Positions 15,824 to 26,760 are shown, counted from the stretch's first letter. The stretch is 64,000 nucleotides of DNA from Halobaculum roseum (GCF_019880245.1 NZ_CP082286.1:2002521-2066520); one strand, 5' to 3'. The notes: generated from the sequence alone by a model not told the origin. A program made the numbers and translations.

Positions 15824-16867
15824 CTATTCCGGCGCGTGGTCCGCGTCGCCGTCGCCGTCGATGTCGCCGCCGCCGTGGCCGTCGTTCTCGGCTCCGTCAA
15901 CACCGGGGTCGTCGTCCGGTCCGTCGGCGTAGCATTCCGCCTCCACGCGTTCGTCGTACAGTCTCGACAGCAGCGTCGTCACCGGTCCACCTCCGATCTC
16001 GACGCCGTCGTACGTCCCGACCGGGCGGATCTCGCGGATCGAGGAGGCGATGAACGCCTCGTCGGCGCCGCGCACGTCGTCGGGGGTGTACGCGCCCTCC
16101 TCGATCGGGAACCCTTCCTCGCGGGCGATGTCGAGCACCTCCGCGCGGGTGACGCCTGGGAGTACCGGCCCGTCCAGCGAGGGGGTGCGGATCGCGTCGT
16201 CGTCGACGAAAAAGAGGTTCGCCGTCGCACACTCGGCGACGCGACCGTCGTCGTCGAGCATGACCGCCTCGTCGGCGCCGGTGACGCGCGTCTCGACGCG
16301 GGCGAGGACGTTGTTGAGGTAGTTGTGCGTCTTCGCGTCGCTCGGGATCGCCCGGTCGGACACCCGTCTGGTCTTCACCGTCTGGAGCGTCGCCGGGCCG
16401 TCCCAGACGGACTCGCCGCCGGCGTCCGGGCTGCCGCCCCGCGGAAGCGGCTTCACCAGGACGACGACCGTGGGATCCGTCTCGCCGGCCGCGGGCGGCG
16501 CGAACCCCGCGGTCTCCCCGCGCGTCACCGACAACCGGACGTACGCGTCCGCGAGGTCGTTCGCGCGGAGGGTGCCGCGCACTCGTGCTTGTAGGTCGAG
16601 CGCCGATAGCCCCATCTCGTCCGCCGGCATCCCGAGCGCGTCGAGACTGCCGAACAGGCGCTCGACGTGGGCGTCCCACCGCCAGAGCGTCCCGCCGTAC
16701 GCCCGGACCGTCTCGAAGGCCGCGTCGCCGTACTGGAAGCCGCGGTCGGTCACCGACACCGACGCCTCGGTCGCGGGCACGAGGTCGCCGTCGACGTGGT
16801 AGACGAGGTCGTCGCCATCGTCGCCGTCGCCGTCATCGCCGGCTGTCGCGTCGGCGTCGTCGCTCAT
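15824..16867 (-). CDS. pabC: Class IV aminotransferase, probably aminodeoxychorismate lyase
   Basis: This 347-residue PLP enzyme of fold type IV (branched-chain aminotransferase/aminodeoxychorismate lyase family) has FQYGDAAFETVRAYGG near residue 45. The PLP lysine is Lys179 in SDAKTHNYLNN, followed by EAVMLDDDGRVAECATANLFF. Alone it could be IlvE, but it overlaps pabA by four bases in the order pabB-pabA-pabC. That context supports release of p-aminobenzoate from aminodeoxychorismate. The N-terminal 20 and C-terminal 30 residues are acidic Asp/Gly-rich tails. Confidence 0.88.
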   Translation of the reverse strand: MSDDADATAGDDGDGDDGDDLVYHVDGDLVPATEASVSVTDRGFQYGDAAFETVRAYGGTLWRWDAHVERLFGSLDALGMPADEMGLSALDLQARVRGTLRANDLADAYVRLSVTRGETAGFAPPAAGETDPTVVVLVKPLPRGGSPDAGGESVWDGPATLQTVKTRRVSDRAIPSDAKTHNYLNNVLARVETRVTGADEAVMLDDDGRVAECATANLFFVDDDAIRTPSLDGPVLPGVTRAEVLDIAREEGFPIEEGAYTPDDVRGADEAFIASSIREIRPVGTYDGVEIGGGPVTTLLSRLYDERVEAECYADGPDDDPGVDGAENDGHGGGDIDGDGDADHAPE

Positions 16868-17454
16868 TCGATCCCACCTCGGTCGCAGATCCCGAGGAAG
16901 TTGCGGATCATCGCCTTCCCGTCGGGCGTGAGGATGCTCTCGGGATGGAACTGCACGCCGACGTGGGGCCGGTCCGCGTGGCGCACGCCCATCACCACCT
17001 CGCGCTCGTCGTCCGTCCAGGCGGTCTCGACCAGCGCCGGCGGGATCGCGTCGTGTTCGACGCACAGCGAGTGGTACCTGCCGACCTCGACGCGGTCGGG
17101 GAGGTCGCCGAACACGCCGCGGCCGTCGTGGCGCACGTCCGAGGGCTTCCCGTGGACGACCTCCGGCGCGAGCGTGACCGCGGCGCTGTTGGCGGCACAC
17201 AGCGCCTGGTGACCCAGACAGACGCCCAGCGTCGGGTACGCGAGCTCACGGAACACCGGGATCGAAACGCCGGCCTCCTCGGGGGTTCCGGGGCCTGGGG
17301 AGACGACGATCCCGTCCGGGTCGAGGGCGCGAATGTCGCCGACGCCGACGCGGTCGTTGCGCCGGACGAGCACCTCGTCGGCCAGCTCGCCGACGTACTG
17401 GACGAGGTTGTACGCGAACGAGTCGTAGTTGTCGACGACGAGGACGCGGGTCAC
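16864..17454 (-). CDS. pabA: Glutamine amidotransferase subunit of aminodeoxychorismate/anthranilate synthase
   Basis: This 196-residue class I amidotransferase has the nucleophile Cys79 in GVCLGHQ, and His170 and Glu172 in QFHPES. The oxyanion stretch VSPGPGTP is at residues 51-58. It supplies ammonia from glutamine to PabB. It could equally be a TrpG, but its place between pabB and pabC, with overlaps on both sides (ATGA), points to p-aminobenzoate synthesis. Confidence 0.92.
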   Translation of the reverse strand: MTRVLVVDNYDSFAYNLVQYVGELADEVLVRRNDRVGVGDIRALDPDGIVVSPGPGTPEEAGVSIPVFRELAYPTLGVCLGHQALCAANSAAVTLAPEVVHGKPSDVRHDGRGVFGDLPDRVEVGRYHSLCVEHDAIPPALVETAWTDDEREVVMGVRHADRPHVGVQFHPESILTPDGKAMIRNFLGICDRGGIE

Positions 17455-19127
17455 TCGTCCACCTCCGCGTCCCTTCCTGTCGCGTCCGCGCCATCGCCCT
17501 CGACCGCCATGTCCGCGTCGAGCGCGTCGTCCACGGATCTGACGAGCGCGCGGGCCTTCGCCAGCGTCTCCTCGTATTCGGCCTCGGGGTCGGAATCGTG
17601 GACGATGCCGGCGCCCACCCGGAGATGGTAGCGGTCGCCCGTACGTACGAGCGTCCGGATGACGATGTTGGCGACGAGGTGGCCGTCGAAGCCGGCGGCG
17701 AACATCGCCCCCGTGTACGGCCCGCGGCGGGTGCCTTCCAGGGCGTCGATGATCGCCATCGTCTTCGGCTTCGGCGCGCCGGTGATGGTGCCGCCGGGGA
17801 AGACCGCCGCGAGGGTGTCCGCCAGCGAGCGGTCGGCGCGCTCGGTCCCCTCGACGAGCGAGACGAGGTGCATCACCTCCGAGTAGCGGTCGACCCGGCG
17901 GTACTCCGGCACCGAGACGCTGCCGTACGCGCTGACCTTCCCGAGGTCGTTTCGCTCCAGGTCGACCAGCATCGCGTGTTCCGCGCGCTCCTTCTCGTCG
18001 CCCGTGAGTTCGCCCTCCAGCGCGTCGTCTGTCTCCGGGTTGTCGCCGCGGGGTCGGGTGCCGGCGATGGGCTCCGTTTCGAGTCGAGCGCCCCCGGCAC
18101 CCTCGTCGTCACCGCTGTCTCCGACAGGGTCGTCGTCGGCCGGCTCACGGCGGAGGAGGAGTTCGGGGCTGGCGCTCACGAGGTCGACGCCGGGGAACTC
18201 GACCAGCCCGGAGTACGGCGCGGGGTTGCGCGCCCGCAGCGCCGCGTAGGCGGTGACGGGGTGGACCGCCGCCGGCGCCGCCAGGCGCTGGCTCACGTTC
18301 GCCTGGAAGGTGTCGCCCGCGCGGATCGACTCCCTCACGCGGCGGACGCGGTCGGCGTACGCCGCGCGACCGCAGTCGCTCTCGAAGGTCGCCGACGCCG
18401 ATGCCGGCGCGGCGTCGTCGCAGTCGGGCGGCCCGGACTCGTCGCCGTCGGGGGCCGGGGCACCGTCGTCGCCGGTGGCGGGCGCGGGGCCGACCTCTGG
18501 GTCGCCGTCGCGTATCCGGTCGATCAGGTCGCCGCCGGCGGCGACGCCGGCGTCGTAGGCCGCGTCGGCGTCCGGATGGTCCGCGAGCTGGGGACACGAC
18601 GTGATCCGGAGGGTGGTCTCGCCGTCGGGCCGTGGTTCCTCCCACGACGCGAGAGTCGGGTACACCGCCGCCTGAAGCCGGGGCAGGCCGCGGTCGTCGA
18701 CCGCGCCGTCCTCGGGGAACGACTCCAACTCGCGGGCGACGTCGTACGAGAGCCAGCCGAAGGCGCCGCACGGGTACGGCACGTCGCAGTCGCCGCGGAC
18801 GAGCCTCCCGGCGTCGAGCAGCCCCGAGAGCGCCGACAGCGTCGGCGACGGGGCGGCGTAGTCGCCGTGGCCCGGGTGGTCGGGGTCGCGGACGACCGCC
18901 TCGGGACCGACCGTCAGCGTCTCCGCGGGGTCGACGCCGAAGTGTCCCCAACCGGATTGGCCGCCGGTCGTCTCGTAGAATATCCCGGGCCGGCCGCCGC
19001 GTCGGGCGCGGCGGTAGGCGTCGAAGGGGTCCTCGACCGCGACCCGCCCCTCGACGGGGATCCGGGCGTCCGGCGGGGCGTCGGCCGCGAGCCGTCGGAA
19101 CCGCTCGCGGTCCGTGACCGTCTCCAT
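17451..19127 (-). CDS. pabB: Aminodeoxychorismate synthase component I
   Basis: This 558-residue chorismate-binding enzyme shows the conserved catalytic half from about residue 265. Motifs include [58 protein letters not shown] and YTGAMF. The N-terminal half is less conserved and contains an Ala/Asp/Gly-rich insert near residues 210-240 typical of haloarchaeal proteins. With PabA it converts chorismate and glutamine to aminodeoxychorismate. It is the first gene of the pabBAC set. The aroE gene lies two genes upstream on the same strand. Confidence 0.92.
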   Translation of the reverse strand: METVTDRERFRRLAADAPPDARIPVEGRVAVEDPFDAYRRARRGGRPGIFYETTGGQSGWGHFGVDPAETLTVGPEAVVRDPDHPGHGDYAAPSPTLSALSGLLDAGRLVRGDCDVPYPCGAFGWLSYDVARELESFPEDGAVDDRGLPRLQAAVYPTLASWEEPRPDGETTLRITSCPQLADHPDADAAYDAGVAAGGDLIDRIRDGDPEVGPAPATGDDGAPAPDGDESGPPDCDDAAPASASATFESDCGRAAYADRVRRVRESIRAGDTFQANVSQRLAAPAAVHPVTAYAALRARNPAPYSGLVEFPGVDLVSASPELLLRREPADDDPVGDSGDDEGAGGARLETEPIAGTRPRGDNPETDDALEGELTGDEKERAEHAMLVDLERNDLGKVSAYGSVSVPEYRRVDRYSEVMHLVSLVEGTERADRSLADTLAAVFPGGTITGAPKPKTMAIIDALEGTRRGPYTGAMFAAGFDGHLVANIVIRTLVRTGDRYHLRVGAGIVHDSDPEAEYEETLAKARALVRSVDDALDADMAVEGDGADATGRDAEVDE

Positions 19128-19201
19128 GGGTGGCCGTGTCGCGGCAGCGAAAAAGCGGGTTCGGTTCGGGCCGGCGCTATCGCCGGGGTGCGCGCAGGTC
19201 G

Positions 19202-20020
19202 CTACGCCTCGAACTCGGCCGCGCGGTCGATCCAGCGCCCGACGCGCTTCTCGGAGACGCTGGTCCGGTCCGCGACCGCCTCGGCGTCGGCGGCCGCCAG
19301 GTCCGCCACCGTCTCGATCCCGATCTCTTCGAGGCGTTCAGCGTACGCGGGACCGATCCCCTTGACCTGGTCGACCGGAACGTCGGCGGTATCGGTGTCG
19401 GTCGCTTCGTCGTCGGCGTCGGTCGCTTCGTCGCCGGCGTCGGTCGCTTCGTCGTCGTCGTCGGGCTCGATCTCGTCCACGTCGGTCGTAACGTCCTCGG
19501 ATTCGGGGCCGGCGGCCTCGGCGGGCTCGGCCTTCGCGGCCGCCTCGTCCGTGGCCTCCGCCTCGTCGACCAGCGAGTCCGTGGAGGCGGCGGCGTCGGT
19601 GTCCGTGGCGACGGGTTCGTCGTCGTCCTCGGCCGTCTCGTCCGCCTCCGCGACGTCGTCGTCATCCTCGTCGACTTCCTCGCCGGCGTCCTCGTCGACC
19701 TCCTCGTCGACCGACTCCGTGCCGGGGCTCGCGGCGGCCTCGGCGGGCTCGGCGGCGCCCTCGTCGTCGGCGTCGACGGTCGATCCGGTCGAGGCGGCGG
19801 CGTCGGTGCCGGCGGCGGCCGCGTCCTCGTCGTCGGCTTCACCGTCGTCGACGCCCCCAGCGTCGTCCTCGTCGGTCCCCTTGACGGCGTCCTCGGTCGT
19901 CGTCTCCGGCTCCGGCTCGTCGCGCTCGCGCTCAACCGTCACCGACGTCTCGGTCGTTCGACCGCCCGACTGATCGCCGCCGATGCCAAGCAGTCGTTTG
20001 ATCTGCTGAAGGAGTCCCAT
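19202..20020 (-). CDS. Acidic protein with C-terminal helix-hairpin-helix domain
   Basis: This 272-residue protein begins [15 protein letters not shown], a short amphipathic segment. It continues with about 180 residues of extremely acidic, Ala/Thr-rich low-complexity sequence. It ends in a helix-hairpin-helix domain ([27 protein letters not shown], about residues 210-270), the kind that binds DNA non-specifically. The acidic region contains three 21-bp tandem units (near 19385-19450) encoding EATDADD-like heptads. A strong TATA-like box 22 bp ahead of the ATG implies a leaderless transcript. Function is unknown. Confidence 0.82.
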   Translation of the reverse strand: MGLLQQIKRLLGIGGDQSGGRTTETSVTVERERDEPEPETTTEDAVKGTDEDDAGGVDDGEADDEDAAAAGTDAAASTGSTVDADDEGAAEPAEAAASPGTESVDEEVDEDAGEEVDEDDDDVAEADETAEDDDEPVATDTDAAASTDSLVDEAEATDEAAAKAEPAEAAGPESEDVTTDVDEIEPDDDDEATDAGDEATDADDEATDTDTADVPVDQVKGIGPAYAERLEEIGIETVADLAAADAEAVADRTSVSEKRVGRWIDRAAEFEA

Positions 20021-20041
20021 TTGGCGAACCCACGCCGTCCC

Positions 20042-20052
20042 TTTTTAAAAAT
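20042..20052 (-). promoter_or_regulatory. TATA box of the helix-hairpin-helix gene
   Basis: tttttaaaaat on either strand, 22-32 bp ahead of the minus-strand ATG at 20020, is the clearest TATA-like box in the window and is spaced for a leaderless mRNA. The same T-run may also help end the upstream aroE transcript. Confidence 0.6.
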
Positions 20053-20123
20053 CCAGCGCAGATCGGCGGGAAAACACCGGGGAGGAGCGGTGACGACCCG
20101 GTGTCACACGCCCGGTGGGAGGG

Positions 20124-20960
20124 CTACTCCAGTCCCGTCCGGAGCGCCTCGTTCATCGCGTCGACCGGCGCGTCCTCGCCGGTCCAGCGCTCGAACGCCT
20201 CGACGCCCTGGTACAGCAGCATCCACGCGCCGTCGACCGTCGTCGCCCCGGCCTCGCCCGCCTCCCGCAGCAGGCGCGTCTCCAGCGGGGCGTACACCGC
20301 ATCGAGCACGGCTAGCCCGTCGTGCAGGTACGCCGCGGGAACGGGCGTCTCGTCGGTCTCCATCCCGACGGTCGTCGCGTTCACCAGCAGGTCCGCGTCC
20401 GGAACGCGCTCGGCCAACGAGTCGAGTCCGCCCGCGGAGACGGCCGTCGGCGTGTCCGGGTCGTCCGCAAGCGCCGAGCGAACCTCCACAGCGAGCGACT
20501 CCGCGCGCCTGGCGGTGCGGTTGGCGATATGGAGCGACGCCGCTCCCTCGGCGAGGGCGAACGCGGCCGCCCGTCCGGCGCCGCCGGCCCCGACGACGAC
20601 GGCGGAGGCGCCGTCGCGCTCGACGCCGTGGTGGTCGAACGCCCGGCGGACGCCGGCCACGTCGGTGTTGTACCCCCGCGGCGGGTCGCTCCGGAAGTCG
20701 ACCGTGTTCACCGCGCCGACCTCGGCCGCGAGGTCGTCCGGCTCGACCGCGTCCAGTACGTCCCGCTTGAACGGCACCGTCACGTTCAGCCCCGCGACAC
20801 CGAGCGTCGCCGCGGCCTCGACGGCGGCGGCGCCGTCGTCGGCGTCCGGCTCGAAGGTGACGTAGCGGGCGTCCATCCCGAGCGCGTCGTATGCGGCCTC
20901 GTGCATCGGCGGCGACAGCGAGTGCCCGACCGGGTTCCCGATGAGTCCGTACACGTCCAT
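20124..20960 (-). CDS. aroE: Shikimate dehydrogenase
   Basis: This 278-residue NADP-dependent enzyme reduces 3-dehydroshikimate to shikimate in the chorismate pathway. Substrate site motifs NPVGHSLSP (residues 9-17) and NVTVPFK with the catalytic Lys65 are intact, as is [13 protein letters not shown] for NADP binding. I chose ATG 20960 because [11 protein letters not shown] matches the family start; an upstream ATG adds 37 residues of shadow composition. It lies upstream of the HHH and pab genes on the same strand, linking shikimate supply to folate precursors by neighbourhood. Confidence 0.95.
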   Translation of the reverse strand: MDVYGLIGNPVGHSLSPPMHEAAYDALGMDARYVTFEPDADDGAAAVEAAATLGVAGLNVTVPFKRDVLDAVEPDDLAAEVGAVNTVDFRSDPPRGYNTDVAGVRRAFDHHGVERDGASAVVVGAGGAGRAAAFALAEGAASLHIANRTARRAESLAVEVRSALADDPDTPTAVSAGGLDSLAERVPDADLLVNATTVGMETDETPVPAAYLHDGLAVLDAVYAPLETRLLREAGEAGATTVDGAWMLLYQGVEAFERWTGEDAPVDAMNEALRTGLE

Positions 20961-21097
20961 ACCGACCCCTCCCGGAGCGGCCGGAAAAGCGTCCCGACGG
21001 CGGGACGACGCGGGGGCGCCACGGAGCCGTCTCCGGGACTCAGTTGTGATATGCGGGGCACCGGTGTTCAAGTGAGGTACGTCGAACTGCCAGCACG

Positions 21098-22099
21098 ATG
21101 GTGTTACAGCTCGCTGAGGTACTCTTGACCGAACACGGTCTCTTTCTGCTCTTGGGGGTGGTGCTGTTGTATCTGGGCGCGGAGGTGCTCGTGAAGGGGG
21201 CGGCCGGGCTCGCGCTCGGGGTCGGCCTCCACGCCGCGCTCGTCGGGGTCACGGTGGTGGCGTTCGCCACCACGGCGCCGGAGCTGTTCATCGGCGTGAT
21301 CTCCGGGGTCGAGGGCGACGCACAGCTCGGACTCGGCGCGATCGTCGGGTCGAACATCGCCAACATCGGGCTCGTGCTCGGCGTCTCGGCGCTGATCCGG
21401 CCCCTGTCGGTGTCGCGCGAGGTCGTCCGCAAGCACGTCCCGTTCATGGCGCTTGCGGCGGTGCTCGTGGTCCTCTTCGGGCTGGACGGCACGATCGGCC
21501 GCCTCGAGGGCGGCGTGTTCCTCCTCGTGCTCGCGGCGTTCACGGTCGTTCTCTACCGCGGGGCGGTCGCCGAGGACGCCGGCGTCGACGAGTCCGGCGC
21601 GGTCGCCGACGGCGGGGCCGTCGTCGAGGAGATGCCCGACGTGGACCCCGGAGGACTCTCGATCCGCCACGTCGTGTACCTGGTGGTCGGGCTCGCGCTG
21701 CTGTTCTTCGGCTCCCGGTGGCTCATCGACAGCGGCCGGTCGATGCTGTACCAACTGGGGTTCACCCAGCGACTCATCGGGCTGACGGTGCTGGCGTTCG
21801 GGACCTCGCTGCCGGAGTTCGCCGCGAGCGTCGTCGCCGCCGTCCGCGGCGAGGCCGACTTCTCGGTCGGCAACGTCGTCGGCTCGAACATCTACAACGT
21901 GCTCGCCGTCCTGGGGCTGCTCGCGGTCATCGTCCCGGTGTTCGTCTCCTCGGGCGTCTCCTCGTTCGACTTCCCGGCGCTCATCGCCTTCACCGTCGCC
22001 GCGGTCGTCGTGATGCTGCGCGGCGGCGAGGTCGGTCGCCTCGACGGCGCCGTGCTGTTGGGCGGGTATCTCGTGTTCTTCTACCTGCTGATTCCCTGA
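21098..22099 (+). CDS. Calcium/sodium antiporter, CaCA family
   Basis: This 333-residue membrane protein has two internally repeated halves, each with the CaCA alpha-repeat. The first has [13 protein letters not shown] ... [12 protein letters not shown] and the second has [13 protein letters not shown] ... [12 protein letters not shown]. About ten helices are visible, with a soluble acidic loop near residues 155-190. Such proteins exchange Ca2+ for Na+ or H+ and fit the high-salt lifestyle. The gene is divergent from aroE (137 bp apart). A second exchanger-like gene follows on the same strand after 126 bp. Confidence 0.92.
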   Translation: MVLQLAEVLLTEHGLFLLLGVVLLYLGAEVLVKGAAGLALGVGLHAALVGVTVVAFATTAPELFIGVISGVEGDAQLGLGAIVGSNIANIGLVLGVSALIRPLSVSREVVRKHVPFMALAAVLVVLFGLDGTIGRLEGGVFLLVLAAFTVVLYRGAVAEDAGVDESGAVADGGAVVEEMPDVDPGGLSIRHVVYLVVGLALLFFGSRWLIDSGRSMLYQLGFTQRLIGLTVLAFGTSLPEFAASVVAAVRGEADFSVGNVVGSNIYNVLAVLGLLAVIVPVFVSSGVSSFDFPALIAFTVAAVVVMLRGGEVGRLDGAVLLGGYLVFFYLLIP

Positions 22100-22225
22100 C
22101 GGTGTCGCCTTCGGCGGGGCCGGAGCCGTCGCGGGTGCCGATCTCCCGTCGCCGGCGACGATTCCGCTCGCCCCGATCGCGGTGAAACGCAAGAGTAAGG
22201 GGTAGCCCCCGGCTCCGTGGCGGTA

Positions 22226-23551
22226 ATGAGTTCACGCCTTCGGAGCCCGCTCATCGCGCTGTTCGGTGGGCTGGCGTTGACCCTCCCGTGGATCGTCTCG
22301 TGGGCGACCGGGCGAGCCGCGGCGTTCTCGACGCTCGGAACGGTCGCCGTGAGCGGCGTCGCGGTGCTGGGCGCGTCGTTCCTGCTCGCGTGGGGCGCGG
22401 AGACCGCGGAGAAGGACGTGCCGCGCGCGTTCGCGATCGCCGTGCTCGCCGTGCTGGCGGTCGCGCCCGAGTACGCCGTCGACGCGCTGTACGCCTGGCA
22501 GGCGGGCCAGGGCGACGCGCAGGCGGCGAACCTCGCGGTCGCGAACATGACCGGCGCGAACCGGATCCTCATCGGCATCGGCTGGTCCGGCATCGCGCTG
22601 TTCTCCATCTATCAGGCGTACACCCGCGGCGACGACCCCAACGTCGTCACGACCGACCGGGCGTTCGGCGACTACGTCTCGCTCGACCGCGACATCGCCC
22701 TCGAGATCGCGTTCCTGTTCGCCGCGACCGTCTACGCGTTCACCGTGCCGCTGGGCGGCGGCATCGGCGGGATCGACACGCTGGTGCTCGTCGGGCTGTA
22801 CGCCGCGTACATCCTCGTCGTCATCCGCGGCGACGTGGAGGAGATCGAAGACCAGGTCGGCGTCCCGGCGTACCTCCAGTCGAAGCCGTTCCCCGTCCGC
22901 GCGACCGCCGTCCTCGGGCTGTTCGGCTACTCCGGACTGCTGATCTTCACCGCCGTCGAGCCGTTCGCCCACGGGCTGGAGGGGCTCGGCCTCCAGTACG
23001 GGATCCCCGAGTTCTTCATGATCCAGTGGATCGCGCCGTTGGCCTCCGAGAGCCCGGAGCTCATCGTCACCGCGTACCTCGTCAACAAGGCGCGCGCGAC
23101 GGCGGCGTTCAACGCGCTCATCTCCTCGAAGCTGAACCAGTGGACGCTGCTCATCGGGACGCTCGCGGTCGTGTACAGCATCTCGCTGGGACAGTACGGC
23201 GTGCTCATGTTCGACGGGAAGCAGGCCGCCGAGATCTGGATCACCGCCGCACAGAGCTTCTTCGCGCTCGCCATCCTGATCAACTTCCGGATCTCGGTGG
23301 GCGAGGCGCTCGTGTTGCTCGCGCTGTTCCTCTCGCAGGTGTTGATCGAGTTCTACTTCATCCGGACGATGACCGAGGCGGCGGCGGAGGCCAACTCGAT
23401 CCTCCTCCTGCAGGCGTACACCGTCCTCTACATCGTGCTCACGATCGGACTCCTCGCGACCCGCCGCGACGAGATCCGCGACGTCGCGTCGCTCACGGGA
23501 ACGACCATCCGCGACGCGGTCGGCCGGGACGCGGAACAGCCGGCCGACTGA
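22226..23551 (+). CDS. Divergent sodium/calcium exchanger-type membrane protein
   Basis: This polytopic protein of about 441 residues has ten to twelve helices. Residues LAVAPEYAVDALYAW and, in the second half, APLASESPELIVTAYL occupy the positions of CaCA alpha-repeats, but the usual TSLPE core is altered to APEY and SESPE. It therefore looks like the diverged bacterial/archaeal exchanger branch, and the transported ion is uncertain. ATG 22226 is preferred to a GTG nine bases upstream. It follows the CaCA gene and precedes dtdA on the same strand. Confidence 0.82.
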   Translation: MSSRLRSPLIALFGGLALTLPWIVSWATGRAAAFSTLGTVAVSGVAVLGASFLLAWGAETAEKDVPRAFAIAVLAVLAVAPEYAVDALYAWQAGQGDAQAANLAVANMTGANRILIGIGWSGIALFSIYQAYTRGDDPNVVTTDRAFGDYVSLDRDIALEIAFLFAATVYAFTVPLGGGIGGIDTLVLVGLYAAYILVVIRGDVEEIEDQVGVPAYLQSKPFPVRATAVLGLFGYSGLLIFTAVEPFAHGLEGLGLQYGIPEFFMIQWIAPLASESPELIVTAYLVNKARATAAFNALISSKLNQWTLLIGTLAVVYSISLGQYGVLMFDGKQAAEIWITAAQSFFALAILINFRISVGEALVLLALFLSQVLIEFYFIRTMTEAAAEANSILLLQAYTVLYIVLTIGLLATRRDEIRDVASLTGTTIRDAVGRDAEQPAD

Positions 23552-23635
23552 CCGGCGTCGGGAACTGATCGCCCACGTTCCTGTTCCCGTCCGAAACCGA
23601 CGCGTATTCGGCCGCCGGGCCGCTACGCCCGGTCA

Positions 23636-25159
23636 GTGATCGGCATCGTCGTCTCCCGAGCGGACCGCGCCTCGACCCACATCGCCGAGCGGCTGCTCGC
23701 GCGCGCAGAGTGGACCGAACGGACGGACCCCGCCCGCGACGACGCCGACGGCGGCGGCACGTTCCACACGCTCGACGCCGACGCAGTCGCCGCCGACGCG
23801 GTCGGCCGACGCGACGAACACTCCGCCGGCGACGTGCCCACACGGTTCGAACTCCGAAGCTTCGACGACCTCCACATCCGCCTCGACGACCCGACGCCCG
23901 CCTTCTCCGAGCCCCCGGAGTACCTCGTGTTCGTCTCGCGGCACTCCGGCGACACCGGTCCGCTGCTCACGTGCCACTTCACGGGCAACTTCGGGGACGC
24001 GGAGTACGGCGGCGAGCCGGGATCGTTCGCGCCCGCCTGCCCGGGCGTCCAGCGGGGACTCGTCGCCGGGTTCGACGAGCACGCGCCCGAGGGGTACGGC
24101 GTCGCCATCGAGGGGACCCACCACGGCCCCACGGACCTCGCGACGCCCGCGGTGTTCGCGGAACTCGGCAGCGACGACGAGCAGTGGGACGACCCGGATG
24201 GCGCCGACGCCGTCGCCCGGGCGGTGCTGGAACTCCCAACTCGGGGCGCGAGCATCGCCGTCGGCGACCCCGACCGCCCGCGCCACGTCGTCGGCTTCGG
24301 CGGCGGCCACTACGCCCCGAAATTCGAACGGGTGATCCGCGAGACAGCGTGGGGCGTGGGACACATCGCCTCCGACTGGCAATTGGAGGAACTGGGTCAC
24401 CCCGAGGAACACGGCGACGTGCTCGACGCGGCGATCCGCGCCAGCGACGCCGCGTTCGCGCTCGTCGAGGGCGATCGCCCCGTCCTCCGCGAGTCGCTCG
24501 CCGACCGGGACGTGCGGGTCGTGAGCGAGACGTGGCTCCGCGCGGTCGACGACCGCCCGCTCGACCTCGTCGCGTCGCTCGAGGCCGACCTCCGCCCGGT
24601 CGACGACGGGCTCCGGTTCGGCGACCGCGTCGGCGACATCGAAGTTGAGGGCGCCGACTTCGCCGACCCCGGCGACGCCTACCGCGTCGTCGATCTCCCC
24701 GCCGACCTGCTCGCGGAGGCGCAGGGTATCGACGCCGACGCGGCCCGCGCGGCCGTCGAGCGCCACGCCGTCGCATTCGAGACCGAGCAGGCCGGGACGC
24801 GCGCGGCCGGGCGGGTCGCGCTCCCCGCCGACCGCGGAACAGGCGAGGTCGACGCCGCGGATCCCTCGGACCCCGCGGACGCCGACGACGGCGCCGCCGA
24901 TGTCGCCGCCGACCCGTACGACGCGCTCGTCGACGACCTCGCGGCCGTGCTCGCCGAGAAGTACGACGAGGTCACGCGCGAGGACGGCGCGGTCGTCGCC
25001 CGCGTCGAGTCGTTCGACCCCGAGCGGGCGGCGACGCTCGGGATCCCCGAGGGGCCCAAGTTCGGCGCGCTCTCGGCCGGCGAGCCGGTCGAGGTCGACG
25101 GCGAGACGATCCGTCCGGAGACGGTCGCTCGCGAGCGCGAGGAAGTGTTTTCTGTCTGA
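23636..25159 (+). CDS. dtdA: D-aminoacyl-tRNA deacylase (DTD2 type) with C-terminal extension
   Basis: This archaeal/plant-type deacylase hydrolyses D-aminoacyl-tRNAs. Core motifs are [35 protein letters not shown] and [13 protein letters not shown], all within about the first 280 residues. The protein is 507 residues, while the core family is nearer 270-300. The extra C-terminal ~200 residues include an acidic linker (about 400-425) and a structured end ([20 protein letters not shown]). Haloarchaeal members are often extended. It sits between the exchanger genes and ftsZ. Confidence 0.9.
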   Translation: MIGIVVSRADRASTHIAERLLARAEWTERTDPARDDADGGGTFHTLDADAVAADAVGRRDEHSAGDVPTRFELRSFDDLHIRLDDPTPAFSEPPEYLVFVSRHSGDTGPLLTCHFTGNFGDAEYGGEPGSFAPACPGVQRGLVAGFDEHAPEGYGVAIEGTHHGPTDLATPAVFAELGSDDEQWDDPDGADAVARAVLELPTRGASIAVGDPDRPRHVVGFGGGHYAPKFERVIRETAWGVGHIASDWQLEELGHPEEHGDVLDAAIRASDAAFALVEGDRPVLRESLADRDVRVVSETWLRAVDDRPLDLVASLEADLRPVDDGLRFGDRVGDIEVEGADFADPGDAYRVVDLPADLLAEAQGIDADAARAAVERHAVAFETEQAGTRAAGRVALPADRGTGEVDAADPSDPADADDGAADVAADPYDALVDDLAAVLAEKYDEVTREDGAVVARVESFDPERAATLGIPEGPKFGALSAGEPVEVDGETIRPETVAREREEVFSV

Positions 25160-25295
25160 CTGGAAGGTGCCCTGCGACCGGTCGGACGGTGATCGGTCGG
25201 TCTTCGGAGGGGCCGATGTCGGCGCAGTCTCCGCCTTCCGGGCGCGCGTCGACCGACGGGAGGGCGTCTGACGGATGCAAGACGCGAGGGGGAAG

Positions 25296-25305
25296 GATAA
25301 TAACT
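25296..25305 (+). promoter_or_regulatory. TATA-like box of ftsZ
   Basis: gataataact lies 28-37 bp ahead of the ftsZ ATG in otherwise GC-rich sequence. This fits a haloarchaeal promoter with a very short leader. Confidence 0.5.
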
Positions 25306-25332
25306 CTCCGTCGGCAACGGCTGCCCATACCT

Positions 25333-26523
25333 ATGGACTCCATCGTTGAGGACGCGATCAACGAGGCCGAGGAGGCCGGGGAAGCGGGGGAGAACGGTGC
25401 CTCCGCGGACCCGGCGTCCGGCGAGGCCGGCGCCGACGCCGCGGCGGACTCGTCCGGATCGGGGGACGACGCTCCGCGCACGGGGAAGATGACCGACGAG
25501 GAGCTTCAGGACGTCCTGAAGGACCTCCAGACGAACATCACCGTCGTCGGCTGCGGCGGCGCCGGCGGCAACACGGTGAACCGGATGGCAGAGGAGGGGA
25601 TCCACGGCGCGGATCTGGTCGCGGCCAACACCGACGTGCAACACCTCGTCAACATCGAGGCCGACACCAAGATCCTGATGGGTCAGGAGAAGACCCAGGG
25701 TCGCGGCGCCGGCTCGCTCCCGCAGGTCGGCGAGGAGGCGGCCATCGAGTCGCAGTCCGAGATCGCGGAGTCGCTCGACGGCTCGGACATGGTGTTCGTC
25801 ACCGCCGGGCTGGGCGGCGGCACCGGCACCGGCTCGGCGCCCGTCGTCGCGAAGGCGGCCCGCGAGATCGGCGCGCTCACCATCGCCATCGTCACGACGC
25901 CGTTCACGGCCGAGGGCGAGGTGCGACGGACGAACGCCGAGGCCGGGCTCGAACGCCTCCGCGACGTGGCCGACACCGTGATCGTCGTCCCCAACGACCG
26001 CCTGCTCGACGCCGTCGGGAAGCTCCCCGTCCGCCAGGCGTTCAAGATCTCCGACGAGGTGCTGATGCGCAGCGTCAAGGGCATCACCGAGCTCATCACC
26101 AAGCCGGGCCTCGTCAACCTCGACTTCGCCGACGTCCGCACCGTCATGGAGAAGGGCGGCGTCGCGATGATCGGGTTGGGCGAGTCCGACTCCGACACGA
26201 AGGCCCAGGAGTCGGTCCAGTCCGCGCTCCGCTCGCCGCTGCTCGACGTGGACATCTCCGGCGCCAACTCCGCGCTGGTGAACGTCACCGGCGGCTCGGA
26301 CATGAGCATCGAGGAGGCGGAGGGCGTCGTGGAGGAGATCTACGACCGGATCGACCCCGACGCGCGGATCATCTGGGGCACCTCGATCGACGAGGAGCTC
26401 GACGGCCAGATGCGCACGATGATCGTCGTTACCGGCGTCGACTCCCCGCAGATCTACGGCCGCAACGAGGCCGCGCAGGTCGCCGCCGGCGACAACCTCG
26501 AGGACATCGACTACGTCGAATAA
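25333..26523 (+). CDS. ftsZ1: Cell-division GTPase FtsZ (FtsZ1-like)
   Basis: This 396-residue tubulin-family GTPase has [15 protein letters not shown], the tubulin signature [10 protein letters not shown] near residue 157, and the T7-loop region [11 protein letters not shown]. The N-terminal ~50 residues are acidic and disordered, as in haloarchaeal homologues. It would polymerise at the division site. The order ftsZ-secE-nusG is the one I associate with haloarchaeal ftsZ1, which supports the subtype, but a tree would be needed to separate FtsZ1 from FtsZ2. Confidence 0.95.
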   Translation: MDSIVEDAINEAEEAGEAGENGASADPASGEAGADAAADSSGSGDDAPRTGKMTDEELQDVLKDLQTNITVVGCGGAGGNTVNRMAEEGIHGADLVAANTDVQHLVNIEADTKILMGQEKTQGRGAGSLPQVGEEAAIESQSEIAESLDGSDMVFVTAGLGGGTGTGSAPVVAKAAREIGALTIAIVTTPFTAEGEVRRTNAEAGLERLRDVADTVIVVPNDRLLDAVGKLPVRQAFKISDEVLMRSVKGITELITKPGLVNLDFADVRTVMEKGGVAMIGLGESDSDTKAQESVQSALRSPLLDVDISGANSALVNVTGGSDMSIEEAEGVVEEIYDRIDPDARIIWGTSIDEELDGQMRTMIVVTGVDSPQIYGRNEAAQVAAGDNLEDIDYVE

Positions 26524-26610
26524 TCCGATCGTTCGTCGCCGACGCCGGAGTCCCGCGGCGGTGACTCCCCGCCCTCGGCGCCCTCCGCGATCCGTTTTCC
26601 CGCATATCAC

Positions 26611-26669
26611 GCGGCCCGCGCAGCCCATTCACCGCGGCCCGCGCAGGCGATCCATCACAGCGCGCGCAG
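26611..26669. repeat. Short imperfect direct repeats between ftsZ and secE
   Basis: gcggcccgcgcag occurs at 26611-26623 and 26634-26646, with a weaker copy gcgcgcgcag at 26660-26669. These lie in the 237-bp gap after ftsZ. Possible roles are none, or a 3'-end structure of the ftsZ mRNA. Confidence 0.5.
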
Positions 26670-26724
26670 CCTATCCTCCCCGGCGCGTGCGTCGCCGTGA
26701 CGGCCGGTTCGGGGGCAGAGCAAC

Positions 26725-26734
26725 AGATATAGAA
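26725..26734 (+). promoter_or_regulatory. TATA-like box of secE-nusG
   Basis: agatatagaa lies 27-36 bp ahead of the secE ATG at 26761. This is consistent with a short-leader transcript for secE-nusG separate from ftsZ. Confidence 0.5.
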
Positions 26735-26760
26735 GGTGCGGCGAAGTACGCCCGATAACC

